DNA of 64,000 nt from Gliomastix tumulicola (GCA_001599755.1 BCHX01000001.1:5084001-5148000); one strand, 5' to 3'; positions 37,051 through 50,310 are shown, counted from the stretch's first letter. The notes: generated from the letters alone by a model not told the origin. Made by a program: numbers and translations.

Positions 37051-39881
37051 ATGCAGAGACCGTGGGCAGAAGTAGGCGAGGAGGAGGTGGACGCGTCCAA
37101 GCCCACGGGCGACGTCGCAGACACGGGCCAGGTCAGCCCAGGCAACGAGCAGCAGTCCGTCCTGCATCCCGCCCCGACGCTGCCCGGGCGGCCGCCGCTG
37201 CAGCGCGATGCCATTCAGGCCGTGCCTCCGCCGGTCCCCGCGCCAGATCCCCCGACGACGACGACGAACATGACCATCGCCGTCGACCCCGAGCCGGCCA
37301 ACTCGCTCTCGCTGCTGCAGCTGCGGCGGATCGTCGCCGAGGTGCACCGCACGGAGCCGCTGGCCTACGACTTCGAGTACGCCGACATGGGCCCGCACGC
37401 GGACGAGATCGACGAGTGGTTCGGCTACCAGGCGTGGCAGTGGGTGCGGCTCAACGCCGCCCAGCGCGCCTTCGACTGGCACTGGGAGAACGAGAACGAG
37501 GCCGACGGGCGGCCGCGGTCGTGGGACGACGCCGACAACGAGACGAGGACGCGCTTCGTGCGCGCCGCCATCGCGGGCGTCCAGTCCAACGACGCCGCGC
37601 TGCGCTCCGCGAGCATCGGGAAGCTCGTCTACCTGATCCTCGGCCGCTGGGGCGACACGGCCCTATCCAACGCTACGGGCGAGGAGAGCGGTCAGTCCGT
37701 GGCCAGCCTATCACAGCTGCAGGCTATCAAGGCGGGCGTGGAGTGTCTGGCGTCCCTGGAGGGGCTGCCTGTTGTGTGGGATGCTCTGCGCAGCAGTTTC
37801 GAGCTTCAATGGTAGGTGTGCACCGTCGGAGCTTGGTTGGGGAGAGAGTAATCGTTGTTTAGCTGACTGACAAGTGTGTAGGTCTGGCGAAGCGCAGCAA
37901 CAAGCTAGCTCACAGGAGGCCCAGGATGAGCTGATGAATCTCATGACGATTATGTATATTTGCATTCAGGAGACATTGAATGATCCTGATGTCACGGACA
38001 CGGTCTACGCGAAGCTTCGTGAGTGCCCCCTTCTTCGTCCCAGCTGATGTATGCCAGGGCGCCGCTGACGATGGGTAGTCGAGTTGAACCCCTCTCTCAT
38101 CGACTTTATGATGACAGCAACGTCTAAGCTACGTTGGGATGAGCAAGGCATCATGCCCCAGACTCAGGTGCGCATCAACTCAGGTGGCTAGAGACTAGCA
38201 TAGCATATCTGCTAACTACCATCTAGATCTTCCTCCTTTTCTGGAAATCCATATTATTGGTGTTTGGCGGAGGCAAGGAACTCGCCTCTGTAAAGGAAGC
38301 CACAAGCGAGGTGATCAATGACGGCAAAGCAAGGCAAACGATCACGGCCTCGCCTTTGGACTATCATGTCTTTCGTCAGGAAATCACCTCCAAGTACCCT
38401 GCGTACATACCCCCGCAACCTGCTATCCCTCTCGAGCCCGAGAACACATCACTTTTGCCTCCCCTTCCAAACCACACCACCAGGACAAGTACCGCCAACG
38501 GGATATTGCCCAATGTCAATTCCGGGGACGGAGGTGCTTCTATTCTGAACCAGCCTGTGCACATTGCGACCCCGGCTCCGTCTCCTCCCCCCTCTCCTGC
38601 AGCTGGAGGCAAGGGAGGGAAGAAGCAGAACTACCAGACGAACCAGAACTTCCCGTTCATGTACCCGCCGCTGGACGCGACAAGCAACAGTGCTGGCGGG
38701 AAGGGCCTTGCAGGGATCCACGACGCCCTCGTCACTCGGAAATGGGAAGGGAGCGACATTCCCGCGTCCATCCTCGAGGCGGGCGAGCTCTTCTCGAGCC
38801 GTGTGCGTATGACGCGCGCGACGCGGCAGCTCTGGGAGGAGCGGGAGAAGTTCCTCAAGTACGATCGGGGCTGGTCTCATGAGGATGAGGACGACGACAT
38901 CGAGGATCTTGACCTTAACGAGCTGACTCTCGAGGAGCGCGAGGTCATCAGGGAGCTCAAGGCTGAGGACGCGAAGGATAGGAAGAAGCCGCCTCCTCCT
39001 TCGGACGCAGAGCCAGACTACGGCCCGTGTCCGGAGAAGCTGGCTGATAGAGACAGGCGGATATTGAGAGCGGTGGAAGATTTCTACGTAAGTGCTCAGT
39101 TCTACGGCGATGCGCTATTCGTTTGATGACGCTGACACTGGAATCATCAGCGAGAGGCCTTGCCTCATCTCCAGTCGTTGGTTATTGTGCTGCTGCGGCC
39201 CATCTTGTCCAATGTTACTGCCATTGTTCAACAACAGCCGCAGCAGCAACCGCAACAACAACAGTCTATGGCCGGCAAGGGCATGGGCCCGGGAGTCAAC
39301 GGGGGCGGGCCGTCCCAGCAGAGGTCACAGGACGGATCGGTGCCCGGGTCTCAGACGGAGCAGCCGGAGCCGTCCCTGGACGATATCGACTTGGTTCGGA
39401 CCCGTGAGATCACGGCCAAGGCGATGACGGCCATTCTGCTCTTGCTGCTGAAGTGGCTGAGACTTTCCCGTGAGTACACTCCCTCTCGACCATAAATGGT
39501 GAACATTGAGCTGACAAAGTTGATATAGATGTGCTCAAATTCGAGTACTTTACCCAACTGCTTCTCGACTCAAACTACATCCCTCTGGTTCTGAAGCTGT
39601 TTGCCCACCAGGACATTCAGCAGGTGGTCGACAGCAAGATAGACCGCATCGAGCATAGGTGAGAGAATATCAAACCCTACGGTTGAGAGCGATGCTAACG
39701 TGAGAACAACGAACAGCTTCTTCTATTTCTGTAACCAAGGATCGAACCTTAAGGAGCGTGCCGCGGATGGCGAACAGGATGATGAGGTGCAGATCGAGGA
39801 CGAGCCCGTGCAGGAAGAGAGCGAGGACGACGCAGCGCCTCCGCCTATTAAGAGAAGACGCTCACCTCCTCACCCGCCCAC

Positions 39882-39913
<32 letters not shown>

Positions 39914-40557
39914 CATCATCCCTCAGCCCGGAGGAAGACTCCAGCGCCATCATCGACGAGCACACGTCGAACCGGCCCGAGGTGGACGAGATGGGCTACC
40001 CGATCGGGAACATCCCCGAGGAGCCCATCACGGACTTCTCGCGGCGCAACTTCTTCTCGCTCATCAACTACCTCCGCGTGATGCAGAAGATCTGCAAGAA
40101 CAAGGCGCACCGCAACCTGCTCCTCGTCCAGTATAAGAGCTCGACCATCATCCGCAAGTCCCTCAAGGTGCCGCAGCCGGAGCTCCGGCTGTACACGCTC
40201 AAGCTCTTCAAGGGGCAGGTGCCGTACTGCGGCCGTAAGTGGCGGCAGGGCAATATGCGCGTCATCACGGCCGTGTACCTGCACTGCCGGCCCGAGCTGC
40301 GGGACGAGTGGCTCGCGGGGAGCGATGTCGATGCGGATGTGGACTCGGCGCTGCCGCTCGAGCAGGCGCTTCGGGGTTTGACGCACTGGTTGAATCTGAG
40401 GCGGTATCCGGAGAAGTTGGCGCCCGGGATCGGGTCGCAGTTGAGGGAGGAGCAGGATTTCTTCTCGCGGGAGCTTGAGAGGTTGGATATCACGTGGGCG
40501 GATACGGGTGCGGATGATGGAATGAGCGAGATGGATCACGTTGAGGGGTGGCCGTAG
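37051..40557 (+). CDS. ham-2: STRIPAK subunit FAR11/STRIP1/2 (HAM-2, PRO22)
   Basis: Seven exons (37051-37811, 37882-38018, 38079-38167, 38227-39087, 39151-39469, 39529-39658, 39717-40557) give 1045 residues, near the family length. The start is ATG 37051; longer open reading upstream has no ATG. The N1221 domain begins near residue 95 (LAYDFEYADMGPHADEIDEWFGYQAWQW) and continues through WSGEAQQQ and the segment SLIDFMMTATSKLRWDE. The C-terminal DUF3402 region contains HVLKFEYFTQLLLDSN and NFFSLINYLRVMQKICKNKAHR and ends near KFFKG-like sequence (TLKLFKGQVPYCGRKWR). This subunit is a scaffold of the striatin-interacting phosphatase and kinase complex. In Neurospora (HAM-2) and Sordaria (PRO22) it is needed for hyphal fusion and fruiting-body development. 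Low-complexity inserts (Gln-rich near residue 650, poly-Ala before residue 850) separate the domains. Confidence 0.93.
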
Positions 40558-40960
40558 GGCTGGGAATATTGATTGAGACATTGTTTCAAGAGAGAGAGGG
40601 TAGATTAGACATCGAAGACCATGTTGCTGCTCTGCCGTTTCAATGGCACATTATTCACAAGCGGGGTCGAATGAAAGAGATGAGAAGTGAAGAAGCAAGC
40701 GATTGATAGTAGGTAGTATGCAGTGTGCTGTATTTATTACTATTAATGCTATTGGCATGCAGTATCCTATGAGACGAGCAACAAGCACATGATGCGTCTC
40801 CATCTCGGTCATATATCATAGCGAAGGGCTGTTGGTCGTCGCCAACACGGGTATCATGGTAGATTTTACAAGGAGAAGAAAGAAAAGATAGAAAGAAAGA
40901 AAGAAAGAAAAGATAACTTCGACCTTTGCCTAAGCAGCATTCCGTTTTTCTGCCACCGTC
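40558..40960. other. Convergent 3' region
   Basis: This 403-nt spacer between the STRIPAK gene (plus) and the MARVEL-like gene (minus) contains a GAAA-type repeat at about 40888-40912. Both transcripts should terminate here. Confidence 0.55.
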
Positions 40961-41890
40961 TCAAGCACGCTCGTAGATCCCATCGTCGTAGCGATAGTCC
41001 TGCGGCAGACCCTGCTGATGATGGTACGGCGAGCTGGATGAGTAACCACCTCCGACACCGCCGGTATTCGCAGGCGTGTACCCGTACCCGGTCTCCTGCT
41101 TCATGTTCGTGGGCGGGAGGTAATCCGGGTTGTACGGGTACGTGGCGCCGCCGACGGTCATGTTGTTATTGTCCGTGGTGGTGGTGTTGCTGTTGTCGGT
41201 GCCGAGTTCACCCGGGGTCGTATGCTTGGGCAGCATGTTCTCCTCTGCACCGGCCGAGTCGTCGGCGTCCTTCCGACCGAAGAGCCGTGCAAAGAGCCCG
41301 TTGCCGCCGGACTTCCCGTAGCCGGAGGTGTAGTTGTTCGCGGGGCTGGGGCCGAAACGCTGCTCCTTGCGCCGGTGCCGGATGAGCGCGAGCTCGGCGC
41401 CCATTGAGAAGAGCAGGAAGAAGATGGCGAGGATGGACACGGCGAGACAGGCCGTCTGCAGCTTGCACGCCGTGCGGAAGCTGGGAAGCGCTGTGAACCC
41501 GCCGCTGCCCTCGGCCGTGTCGCCGTCCTTCCCCTTGCCAAAGGGCGTGTCGACATAGCCCTTACAACTCCCCGCGCCGCCTTTATTCGCGACGGCGACG
41601 TAGATGAAGGCGCCCGCGAAGGCGAGGTCGAGGATCAGCGAGCCGAGGGACGCGGCGCGGACGCCCGAGGGCACGCAGCAGAGCAGCAGCAGCGCGAGGA
41701 ACGAGTAGAGGACGGCCGAGCCCGCGATGCCCTCGACGGCGCGGACCTCGGTGGGCGTCGGGAGCTTGTGGTTGGAGAGCGCGGCGAGGAAGTACGAGTA
41801 CACGGCGAGGATGAGGGCGGCCGAGGCGAGGAGGACGGAGCGGAGCGTGAGCTGGAGCAGACGCAGGGCTGATCCTGATTTCGCGCCCAT
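40961..41890 (-). CDS. MARVEL-like four-TM membrane protein
   Basis: Intronless, 309 residues. Four hydrophobic segments occur at about residues 12-38, 54-75, 79-101 and 144-168, with Arg at the start of TM1 and a short loop holding SCKGY and FRTACKLQ. This arrangement matches fungal MARVEL-domain proteins, which organise plasma-membrane or eisosome regions. The family call rests on topology rather than a specific motif. The 140-residue C-terminus is hydrophilic, rich in Asn, Thr, Gly and Tyr (PYNPDYLPP, GYGYTP), and is probably a cytosolic tail. The start codon is followed by GAKSGSALRLLQL. The promoter region was later split by the transposon at 43032-50330. Confidence 0.8.
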   Translation of the reverse strand: MGAKSGSALRLLQLTLRSVLLASAALILAVYSYFLAALSNHKLPTPTEVRAVEGIAGSAVLYSFLALLLLCCVPSGVRAASLGSLILDLAFAGAFIYVAVANKGGAGSCKGYVDTPFGKGKDGDTAEGSGGFTALPSFRTACKLQTACLAVSILAIFFLLFSMGAELALIRHRRKEQRFGPSPANNYTSGYGKSGGNGLFARLFGRKDADDSAGAEENMLPKHTTPGELGTDNSNTTTTDNNNMTVGGATYPYNPDYLPPTNMKQETGYGYTPANTGGVGGGYSSSSPYHHQQGLPQDYRYDDGIYERA

Positions 41891-43031
41891 TTTTTGAACT
41901 TGTGTTTTCCTCCTTCAGATATACTTCTTTCGTATGCGTATGAGAGTGTGTGCTTGACTGATAGGTAGAGTGCTGATGTATAGGAACTAAGCCACTCAGG
42001 ATGACGACGGGGAGGTTCTTCTTATACAGCGTTGTCGTAGAGTTCGAGACGGAACAGGACTGTTGGGGGGGGCCTAACGCTGGAAAGTAGATTAACAGAC
42101 AAGTTTAAGAAAGTGAAAAAAGGAAAACAGGACAGGAAAGATGAAACTAAAAAAGAAGAGGCGTAAGGCAGGCCTCAACTTTCTTTCGATATCGAAACTG
42201 GCACATCTTCAAGCAACAGGCGAACATCGAAGCCCCGCCATTACGTAGCCTGGGTACGTATCTTTTTCGCAGAGGCGTCACAGCCGCGTCCTGTCCAGGA
42301 CGACGAATCATGTGCCCGCTAGACGCAGACGGCGGCCAAACGAAACGGCCACTGCTACTGTGTTTTTAGTAATAGGCTTGGTTTATGCGCCGATCGGTTT
42401 CTGCTTAGGGGAGAACGGTCGAGGTGAGTTTGGGTGAGGCCGAGGAGTCTGTGGCTGGTGCGTGACGGCATTGGTGGAGAAGGCCGACGGTGATTGGTGT
42501 AGAGGGGAGAGCTGAGCCACGGTTGTGCGGTCCACTTTGGGTTTGGTGGGAAAGTCAAATGCTGCGCCACGTTTCGGCCCGGGTGGCTTGTCTTGCCTTT
42601 GCCCTGCTCTGCTTCCCCTCTGTCTTGTCTTGAATTTGACATGTGTTTGCGATGTTTTGCGAGGGCGAGCTGGGGCTAGTCAGGTGACGGGGGAGTCGGT
42701 CTCCAACTCGGTCTCTCGGCACCAGGACGGAAGCATAAGATCCCCCCTCGTCAATGCCATGGATTGAGACATGCATATTGGCGGCGTCAATACGAGGCCC
42801 TTATCACCGTCACTGCGCTGTGATTGGCTCCTCCGCTGCGGTGTCTGTAATCCAACCTTGCCGATTGGGTACGACACGACACGAAAAACGAAAGAGCACA
42901 AAGAGCGGAACACAAGGCGCGCGAGAGGGATTGATCCCTTCAGTCTCGGAGCATTTTTGAAGGGGACCCCCCCCTCTCTCCCTCCCCTGTCGTACGAAAT
43001 CTCACCCACCCACCCGCTAGTTTACGACCAC
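41891..43031. other. Promoter side of the MARVEL-like gene, left flank of the transposon
   Basis: This 1.1 kb of normal-composition DNA contains no supported gene. Before the transposon insertion it was continuous with 50331-51528, forming one divergent promoter region of about 2.3 kb between the MARVEL-like gene and the peroxidase-WSC gene. Confidence 0.6.
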
Positions 43032-43039
43032 CACTGGTC
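43032..43039. repeat. Left target-site duplication CACTGGTC
   Basis: CACTGGTC directly precedes the left terminal inverted repeat. The same eight bases follow the right terminal repeat at 50323-50330. Flanking bases differ, so the match is exactly 8 bp. Confidence 0.88.
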
Positions 43040-43051
43040 TAGACTTCGTCA
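43040..43051 (+). repeat. Left terminal inverted repeat
   Basis: TAGACTTCGTCA, perfectly repeated in inverse orientation at 50311-50322. TGGGTA motifs follow at 43052, 43060 and 43105. Confidence 0.88.
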
Positions 43052-46000
43052 TGGGTAATTGGGTAACCATTCTCACCCGCAAGGAGTGGGGTATCCTTGG
43101 CCCATGGGTATAAAAGATAACCCAGGTTTTATGGCGGGTGACATCTAGGTACCTATAAGACACCTACTATTAGATATAGGTACAAAGGACTACCTATTAT
43201 TACTATACTATTAGCTTAGTGAACCTAAAATTACCTATAAAGAGAAGGTATATACTTATAATTATAATAATTAATTAAGATAATATAGTTAGTGGTATTT
43301 TTACTTTATTTAGTTAAGTAGCTTATTAACTTATTTAGACTTAAATATATAGGGATATAATTAAGATAAGTAATTAAGATAAGTATTATATTATATTAAA
43401 TCTTAAAATAAGTAGGGTATCTATATATTCTCTTTAGCTACTAAGAGTTAATACCTTTATTACTCCCTCCCCTACTAGATTTATTAATAGTATACCTTTA
43501 ACTAATTTAATCTAAAGCTAAACCTATATTAGCTACTCTTATAGAGTCTCCTCTACTCTTATATAACTAGTCTCTATTACTTAGTATAAGGAGGGAAGGT
43601 TCTTATAATTATATTAGAGATCTATAGAAGAGATCTTTAAATAATAAAGGTAAGTTAATAGGGGAGATTATATTAAAACTAGGGGGTAGGGAGTATAATT
43701 AGGGGATAATAGGTAATAAGGTAATAATAGATTAATATAGAGGTATAGACTAGTATTAGAAAGCCTACCTATAATATATTTCTAGTAGTAAAGGGGATAA
43801 TAGTATAATAGGGAGCTAGGGGCTAAATACTATATCCTCTATAAGTACTATATAGAATATAAAACTTAGTAAGCTAGCTATTACTCTCTTTAGCTTATAT
43901 TATTATACCTCTAGCGCCTAAGAATATTCTAGTTTACTAGGCTTAAAATAAAGTAGAATATTAAATATTACCTCTAGTTTAATTAAATTAGTATACTACT
44001 AGCTAGTATACTCCTATATTATATAATAAGCTATTAATAAAGCTATTAAGGTCCTAGCTCTATTCTATAAGAATATATATTAGTAAATACTCTAAGCTTA
44101 TTTAAGGTTAACTATAGTGGTTTAAATAAAAAGGTAGTTTTATATAAGATAAATAATCCCTTAATATTAAGGTTACTTACTTATTTAGTCCTAAAATACT
44201 TTAAGAGTCTTATTTAGTTAAATACCTATATATATTATTAATAAAGGGAGGAGTATAAATAATAAGAGTAATATATACTCTCTAAAAAAGTTTATATAAA
44301 TAGACCTTATCTTAATTATAAGTTAATATATATTCTATATTAAATTAATATAAAGCTTAAGATAAATAGTAAGTAAACTTACCTTCTTCTTAGGGCTTAG
44401 TTACTAGGTAATTATCTTAATATAATAGTTAATATTAAATAAAGGAAATATAAGTATTACCTCTTAGCGGGATATACCTTATTTATAGTAGTATATTATA
44501 TAAAGAGTAATAAAACTCTTCTTACACCTAGCTTAAATTATAGCCTTTACTTCTATATTATTAGATAGTAAGTCTAGCTATAGGGAATAAGGTGAACTCT
44601 ATTAGTAGTCTACCTTACTAACTATTAGAGGGACTAAGAGTATTAAAATATAATATATATTAAAATCCTAAAGTAAAATATTAATATACTTCTAAAGCTT
44701 ATTCTCTATTACCTAAAGTTAAATATAGAGTTAAGTCTTCTACTAATTAGGATGCCTATATATATAGACCTAGAACTTAGTAATATAATACCTTATATAT
44801 TTATAGTATATAAAAATTAAGCCTAAATAAACCTAACTAATACTTATAATATTTATAAGCTAGAGAAAAATACTTCTAATATAAGTAATATAGTTAATAA
44901 GTTACTAGTTAAATAGTGTAAGACTTAAAAGGTCTTTATTAGGATTATTATAATTAAAGAACTTATTAATAGTAGGGTAAAGGTAAAGGGCTTAAAGAAG
45001 GAAGGTAGTTATAGAATTCTAATATATTAAATAATCTTAAATAAGTATAAGAGGGAAGAACTATTTTATATTACTATAAGCTTACTAAATATCTCCTTGT
45101 ATATTATAAAAGATTAATTTAACTTATATATTTTAAGAAAGGTAAGAGGCAAGAAGGTAAAGCTTTAAATATTAATATAATTAATTAGTATAAGTATTAT
45201 ATAGTAATATACCTTCTTAATAGGATTATTAATATTATTTATATCCTTAAATAAATTATTTAACTCCTTATTTATCTTATTAAATAATAGTACCTCTAGA
45301 AGATTCTTAAAACCTTTAGGGACTTAAGAAGCTATAGTAGATGGAATATTCTAAATCTTAAATAACTCTTAGTAAATTAGATTTAGGATATAGGTAAAGT
45401 AGTATATCTAGAGTATAGTATATTAAATAGTAAGATTATTTAACTATAGCCTTAATTTAATAAAATTAAGGGAAATATATAACCTATTATCTCCTATAAT
45501 AGAAAGAACTTAATTTTATAGCTAGTATTATTCTAGAGTAGTGTAAATATTACTATAAATAGTATCTTTCCTAGACTTTTTAGAAATATTATATATATTA
45601 AGATAAATATAATATACCTTTTAGTTTAAGTCTATATAGAATATAATAATACCTAGTATACTATACTTTATCCTAGGGGGTATCTAGAAGTTAATTATAA
45701 TAGATATTATCTATTAAGATACTTAAAGTATATATATTATTAACTATTAAATCTTTTTAGATTTAAAGTAAATAAATTATATAATAATTATAGATAAAGG
45801 GATTATAATTATTAGATTAAGGAGTTAAAAGGTTTAGTAAAATACCTAGGTGTAATAGATATTTATAGAGGTATATATTTAATAGATAAATACTATAATT
45901 TATTAATAAAACTCTAGCTAAGTATTTAATAGATTTTCCTATGTAGATATAGATAATTAATTAGTATAATTTACTAGTAGATAAGAATATCTTATAAGAA

Positions 46001-49000
46001 AAAATATTATACTAGTTAAAGGTTTAAGAGCTAGGTCTCCTACTCTTCTGGGGTATATTATATATTACCCTATCTATAACTATAAGCCTAGAGGTAAGTC
46101 TTTATAGATAAAGTCCCTTAATTCTTTCTAGTATATTAGAGATATATAAGTATATATAAGTATAGCTTATAGATAATATATAGCCATCTTATTATTTCTT
46201 TAATAGTAGTAATAAACTTAGTCTATACTAGTAAGGTTTAGTTAAAGGTGGAGAGGAAATTATTAACTAATAATATTAAGTTTTTAACTTTAATATAGCT
46301 TTAATACTAGCTTGTTATTTTCCACTAATTAGTAAATAGGTTAAATATATAAATAGAATATATAAGATAGCTATTAGTACTAATTCTAATTATTTAAAGT
46401 AAAGAGTAGTTAAAAGCTGTGGGAGTATTACTAGATTTATTTATATTTTATAGAGTAATATAGAAGAAATATAGTAGAAATAAAGAATAGTAAGAAGAAT
46501 TATCTTAATCTTTATTATAATTCTTAGTCTCTTAAGAGTTATACTACTTTAAAATAATAATACTAGTTAAACTACCCCTATTCCTTAATAGTTTCTATAT
46601 TACTAACTAGTATATTATTTTCAGTTTACTATAAAAGATCCCTAAGGGTCTAAATCTTCCTTAAAGTAAGGTTAGTTATAGCTATAGTTAATATAATCTA
46701 ATTTAGAGGAAGTTTAGCCCTATTAGTTATTAAAAACTAAGAATAAATATCCACCTCTAATAGCTCTATAATCTCCTTAAATATATTATATATTTAATTT
46801 ATTATATTAGTCACCTACCTGCTAAGATTATCCTAGAGAGCTACTAGACTAAGTAAGGTAACCTAGTTATTATCCTTAGTAAACTTAGTATAAGTATTAA
46901 TAGGCTTATAGGCTATTATACTATAGAAAAGATATTTAGTCTTCTAGAAATAAAGACTAGCCTTTATATTATACTAGTAAATAATCCATGGAGTATAGCT
47001 AAGCCTGCCCTATAAAGGGATAGTTTATTAAATATAATATTAAAAGATAGTATATAAAGTCTACTTATATTAGATTAGAATATACTTAATGCCCCTATAT
47101 TGCTAGATATTTATAATCTTTTTTTTATTAGACCTATAAGTACTAGATAGGGTGTTAGATTTTAGTTAAATTAATACAAATAATAGAGACAAATCCTAGT
47201 ACTTATATATTAAATTAAATATTATTACTAATAAGGAAAGTAGTAAAGAGCTCTCCTAGTATAAAGATATAAGAGGTATTAAGATATTTAAGTATATTTA
47301 GTAAGCTAGAATATAGTTAAAATAATAATTAATAAAATAATAGGAGTAAATATACTATCTATATTAAACTAATTCTTCTTAAACCTTCTACTTATAGTTT
47401 TTTAATAGTTATAGTTACTAGAAGATATATATTAAGTAATAGTTAATATAACTATAAAGCTTAAAGTATAAAGCTTTAGTTATATTCTATAGGGTAAAGC
47501 TATTAGTAGTAGGCCCTAGGTATTAATTAAGAATCCCCTCTTATATTATTTAGTTTATATAATAGGTTTTATATAAGGACCTAATTAAATAGGATAAGAG
47601 CACTATTTACCTTAAAGGGGAAAAAGGCTTTATTATTTAAAAGACCTAGGGTAACCTTATCCTAGATATCCTAAATTAAATTAGTCTTAGCTTTATTAAC
47701 TTATCTAGCAGCTTTATTCTCTTTATTAAACTTAGTATCTTTAGTAGTAATCTTAGAGTAATTAACTTATAGTAATTTATTAACCTAATTAGAAATAATA
47801 TCTAAATAGGTGCTCTTACTAATACTAGTAGTATAGCTCTATTAATATAAACTATTAGTATAATTTAATATAGGGATCCTTACTAGTACTTATTTAGCTT
47901 TACTTTCTCTTTATTCTCTATTTACTACTTATCCTTAGCTAATATATTAATATACTCCTTAGACTTAGCGAGCTAGGCCTTATAATAGTATATAGTAAGA
48001 TTATATATATTCTTAGTGTACTTAACCGCCTTCTTATAACTACTAAGTTAATTAAATTACTAGTAAGCCTTCTTTATATACTAATTATTAAAGTATTCTT
48101 AAGGTGCTTTTTATTTTATATTAATAAAGTTAACTAGTCTTTTACAACTATATAATTAAGGTGCCTTATCTATTACTCCTAAATAGGGATTAGTAAAATA
48201 ATTATAATAATATAAAATAGAATCCCTACTATATATAGATATAGTATATAGATAACTAAGGAAGGGTAGTATTACTAATTTTAAAGATAATATAAAAAAG
48301 GAAAATTTTTAAGTAAGAAAAAAATAGTAGGAAATTAATAAAATTAATAGCTACTCTTAGTTATATATACCTTTTATATATAAATTATATATAGAAGATA
48401 TATAAATAAGAGAGATTTAGAATATATTTAGAGTAAGTTTATATTTATTACCTCTCTTTAAATTTTAAGAATAACTTAAACCTTAGATAAAAAAGGTATT
48501 AATTTTAGGAAGGAAGTACCTCTATATATAAATTTCTATAGGAAGGTACCCTACTACTAAATTTTACACTCCTAAATACTAAGAATAACTAAATTTTAAA
48601 TTTCTTTAACCTATATTTTTAAACCTTAACCTTATAATATTCCACTACTATACTACCTACTACACCTATTTAGTTTAGCCTTCTACTAATACCTCTACTA
48701 TAAGGATATCCCTATATTTATTCTAATTATTATACTAATATTATTATTAGCACTTATAGGTATAGTATAGTCTAAGTAAGTGTTAGTATATTAATTATAG
48801 TATATTAAGTGCTATAATAAGGGTAAGGGTACCCTTATATCTAAAGCTCCTTATAAGTCTCCTACTATAGCTATTTAATAAACTAAGGGAGGTTATAGCA
48901 AGTTAATTAGCTAACCTACTCCTTACTATATAAATATTAAGAAGAAGAAATAAAGGCCTAGTAGTAAGTATAATCTTATTATTATTAAGATATATTCTAA

Positions 49001-49646
49001 TTATATTTTATAGCTACTATACTTTATAAGATTAGATATTATTAATAATAAGTCCCTATTAACCTTCTAATACTATATCTTCTATTCTAGCACCTAGTTT
49101 AGGAGATTACCTAGCACTATAGGGTAGACATATAATTCCAATAGGGTGCTTTAGGCACTTTATAGGAGGTATTTAAGAGTATCCTTATTTAAGTATTTTA
49201 AGGTATACTAATTATTCTTACCTAATAAACTATAAGCTAATAAATTATATAGTTATTTAAATCTTTATAATCTATATATATAGAGTTATAATTATATTAA
49301 AGAATCTTAATATTCTCTAATAACTTATAATTATCTTTCTAAGTAGTATAATATAATTCTTAATTAAAAACTATATAAATATATTTCTATTATTAGTATT
49401 TATTTATATTACTTATATTAATTAATACTAAATCCTATAGTCTAATAATATAGGTAGAACTTAGCTAAAACTAAAATAAAAAGGGAGGCTTTATAAGTAA
49501 AGTAGCTCCTTAAGTAAGCCCTAAAGGGTAAAATAAGACTAGCCCCTTAGAAGAAGGGAACTACTATTTATAAGCTATTAGGTGGTAAGAAGGGGGCTAC
49601 TACTCCTACTCTATAGGACTTAACTATTCTTACTACTTAAAATAAA

Positions 49647-49721
49647 ACTACTAAGGATAATACTACTAAGGATAATATTACTAAGGATAATACTACTAAG
49701 GATAATACTACTAAGGATAAT
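49647..49721. repeat. 15-bp tandem repeat inside the AT-rich element
   Basis: Five near-identical copies of ACTACTAAGGATAAT, the third starting ATTACT, are followed by a diverged sixth. The period is five codons and the copies vary only at a RIP-type C/T position. This suggests a repeat that was once coding and has since been mutated. Confidence 0.85.
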
Positions 49722-50310
49722 ACTATTAGGTAGGATATTACTAAGAATAGTAGGTAGGCTATCTCTTAGGATACTAGATAGACTACTACTAATAATACTA
49801 AGGAGGATTTTAATTACTAGCTTAAAAGTGCCTATTTTCTTACACCTACTAGAGAGGCTAATACTAATATATCTATTAGATGTATTAGAAATTAGTTTAG
49901 GAGACTTACTAGATGTAAATAAGTAGGCTACCCTTAAGGCTACTATATAGAATATCTCTAAGATAATAATACTATAGAATATAATATATATAAGATAGAT
50001 AGAATAATAATAGAATACTATATCTTCTCTATATTATAATATATAATATATATAAAGATTAGAATAATTAACTAATACTTTATTTATTTTTTTATTTATA
50101 TTTTAGCTTAGGACCTCTAAATATACTTCTATAGGGTATATTTTCTCCTTACTATCTAATTCCACCTATTATTAATAATAGGTTCTATAGTTTACCTATA
50201 TATAAAGATAGGTAGGTCTAGGTACCTATTTGCCCCTAAGTATATAGTGAGGTAACTATTTATACTCTATCTACCCGCCAAAGTACCTATTGGTACCCAT
50301 GGGTCCCCAT

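Noticed and set aside
37062..37862. 266-codon plus-strand frame overlapping exon 1 of the STRIPAK gene
   Set aside because: Frame-shifted shadow, Arg/Ala-rich; the other frame holds the conserved N1221 domain.
46640..46780. Faint resemblance on the minus strand to a post-integrase segment of a copia-type polyprotein (RAKLP-like stretch)
   Set aside because: Very short, needs several RIP corrections, and the sequence downstream shows no reverse transcriptase motif. Not enough to call a retrotransposon.
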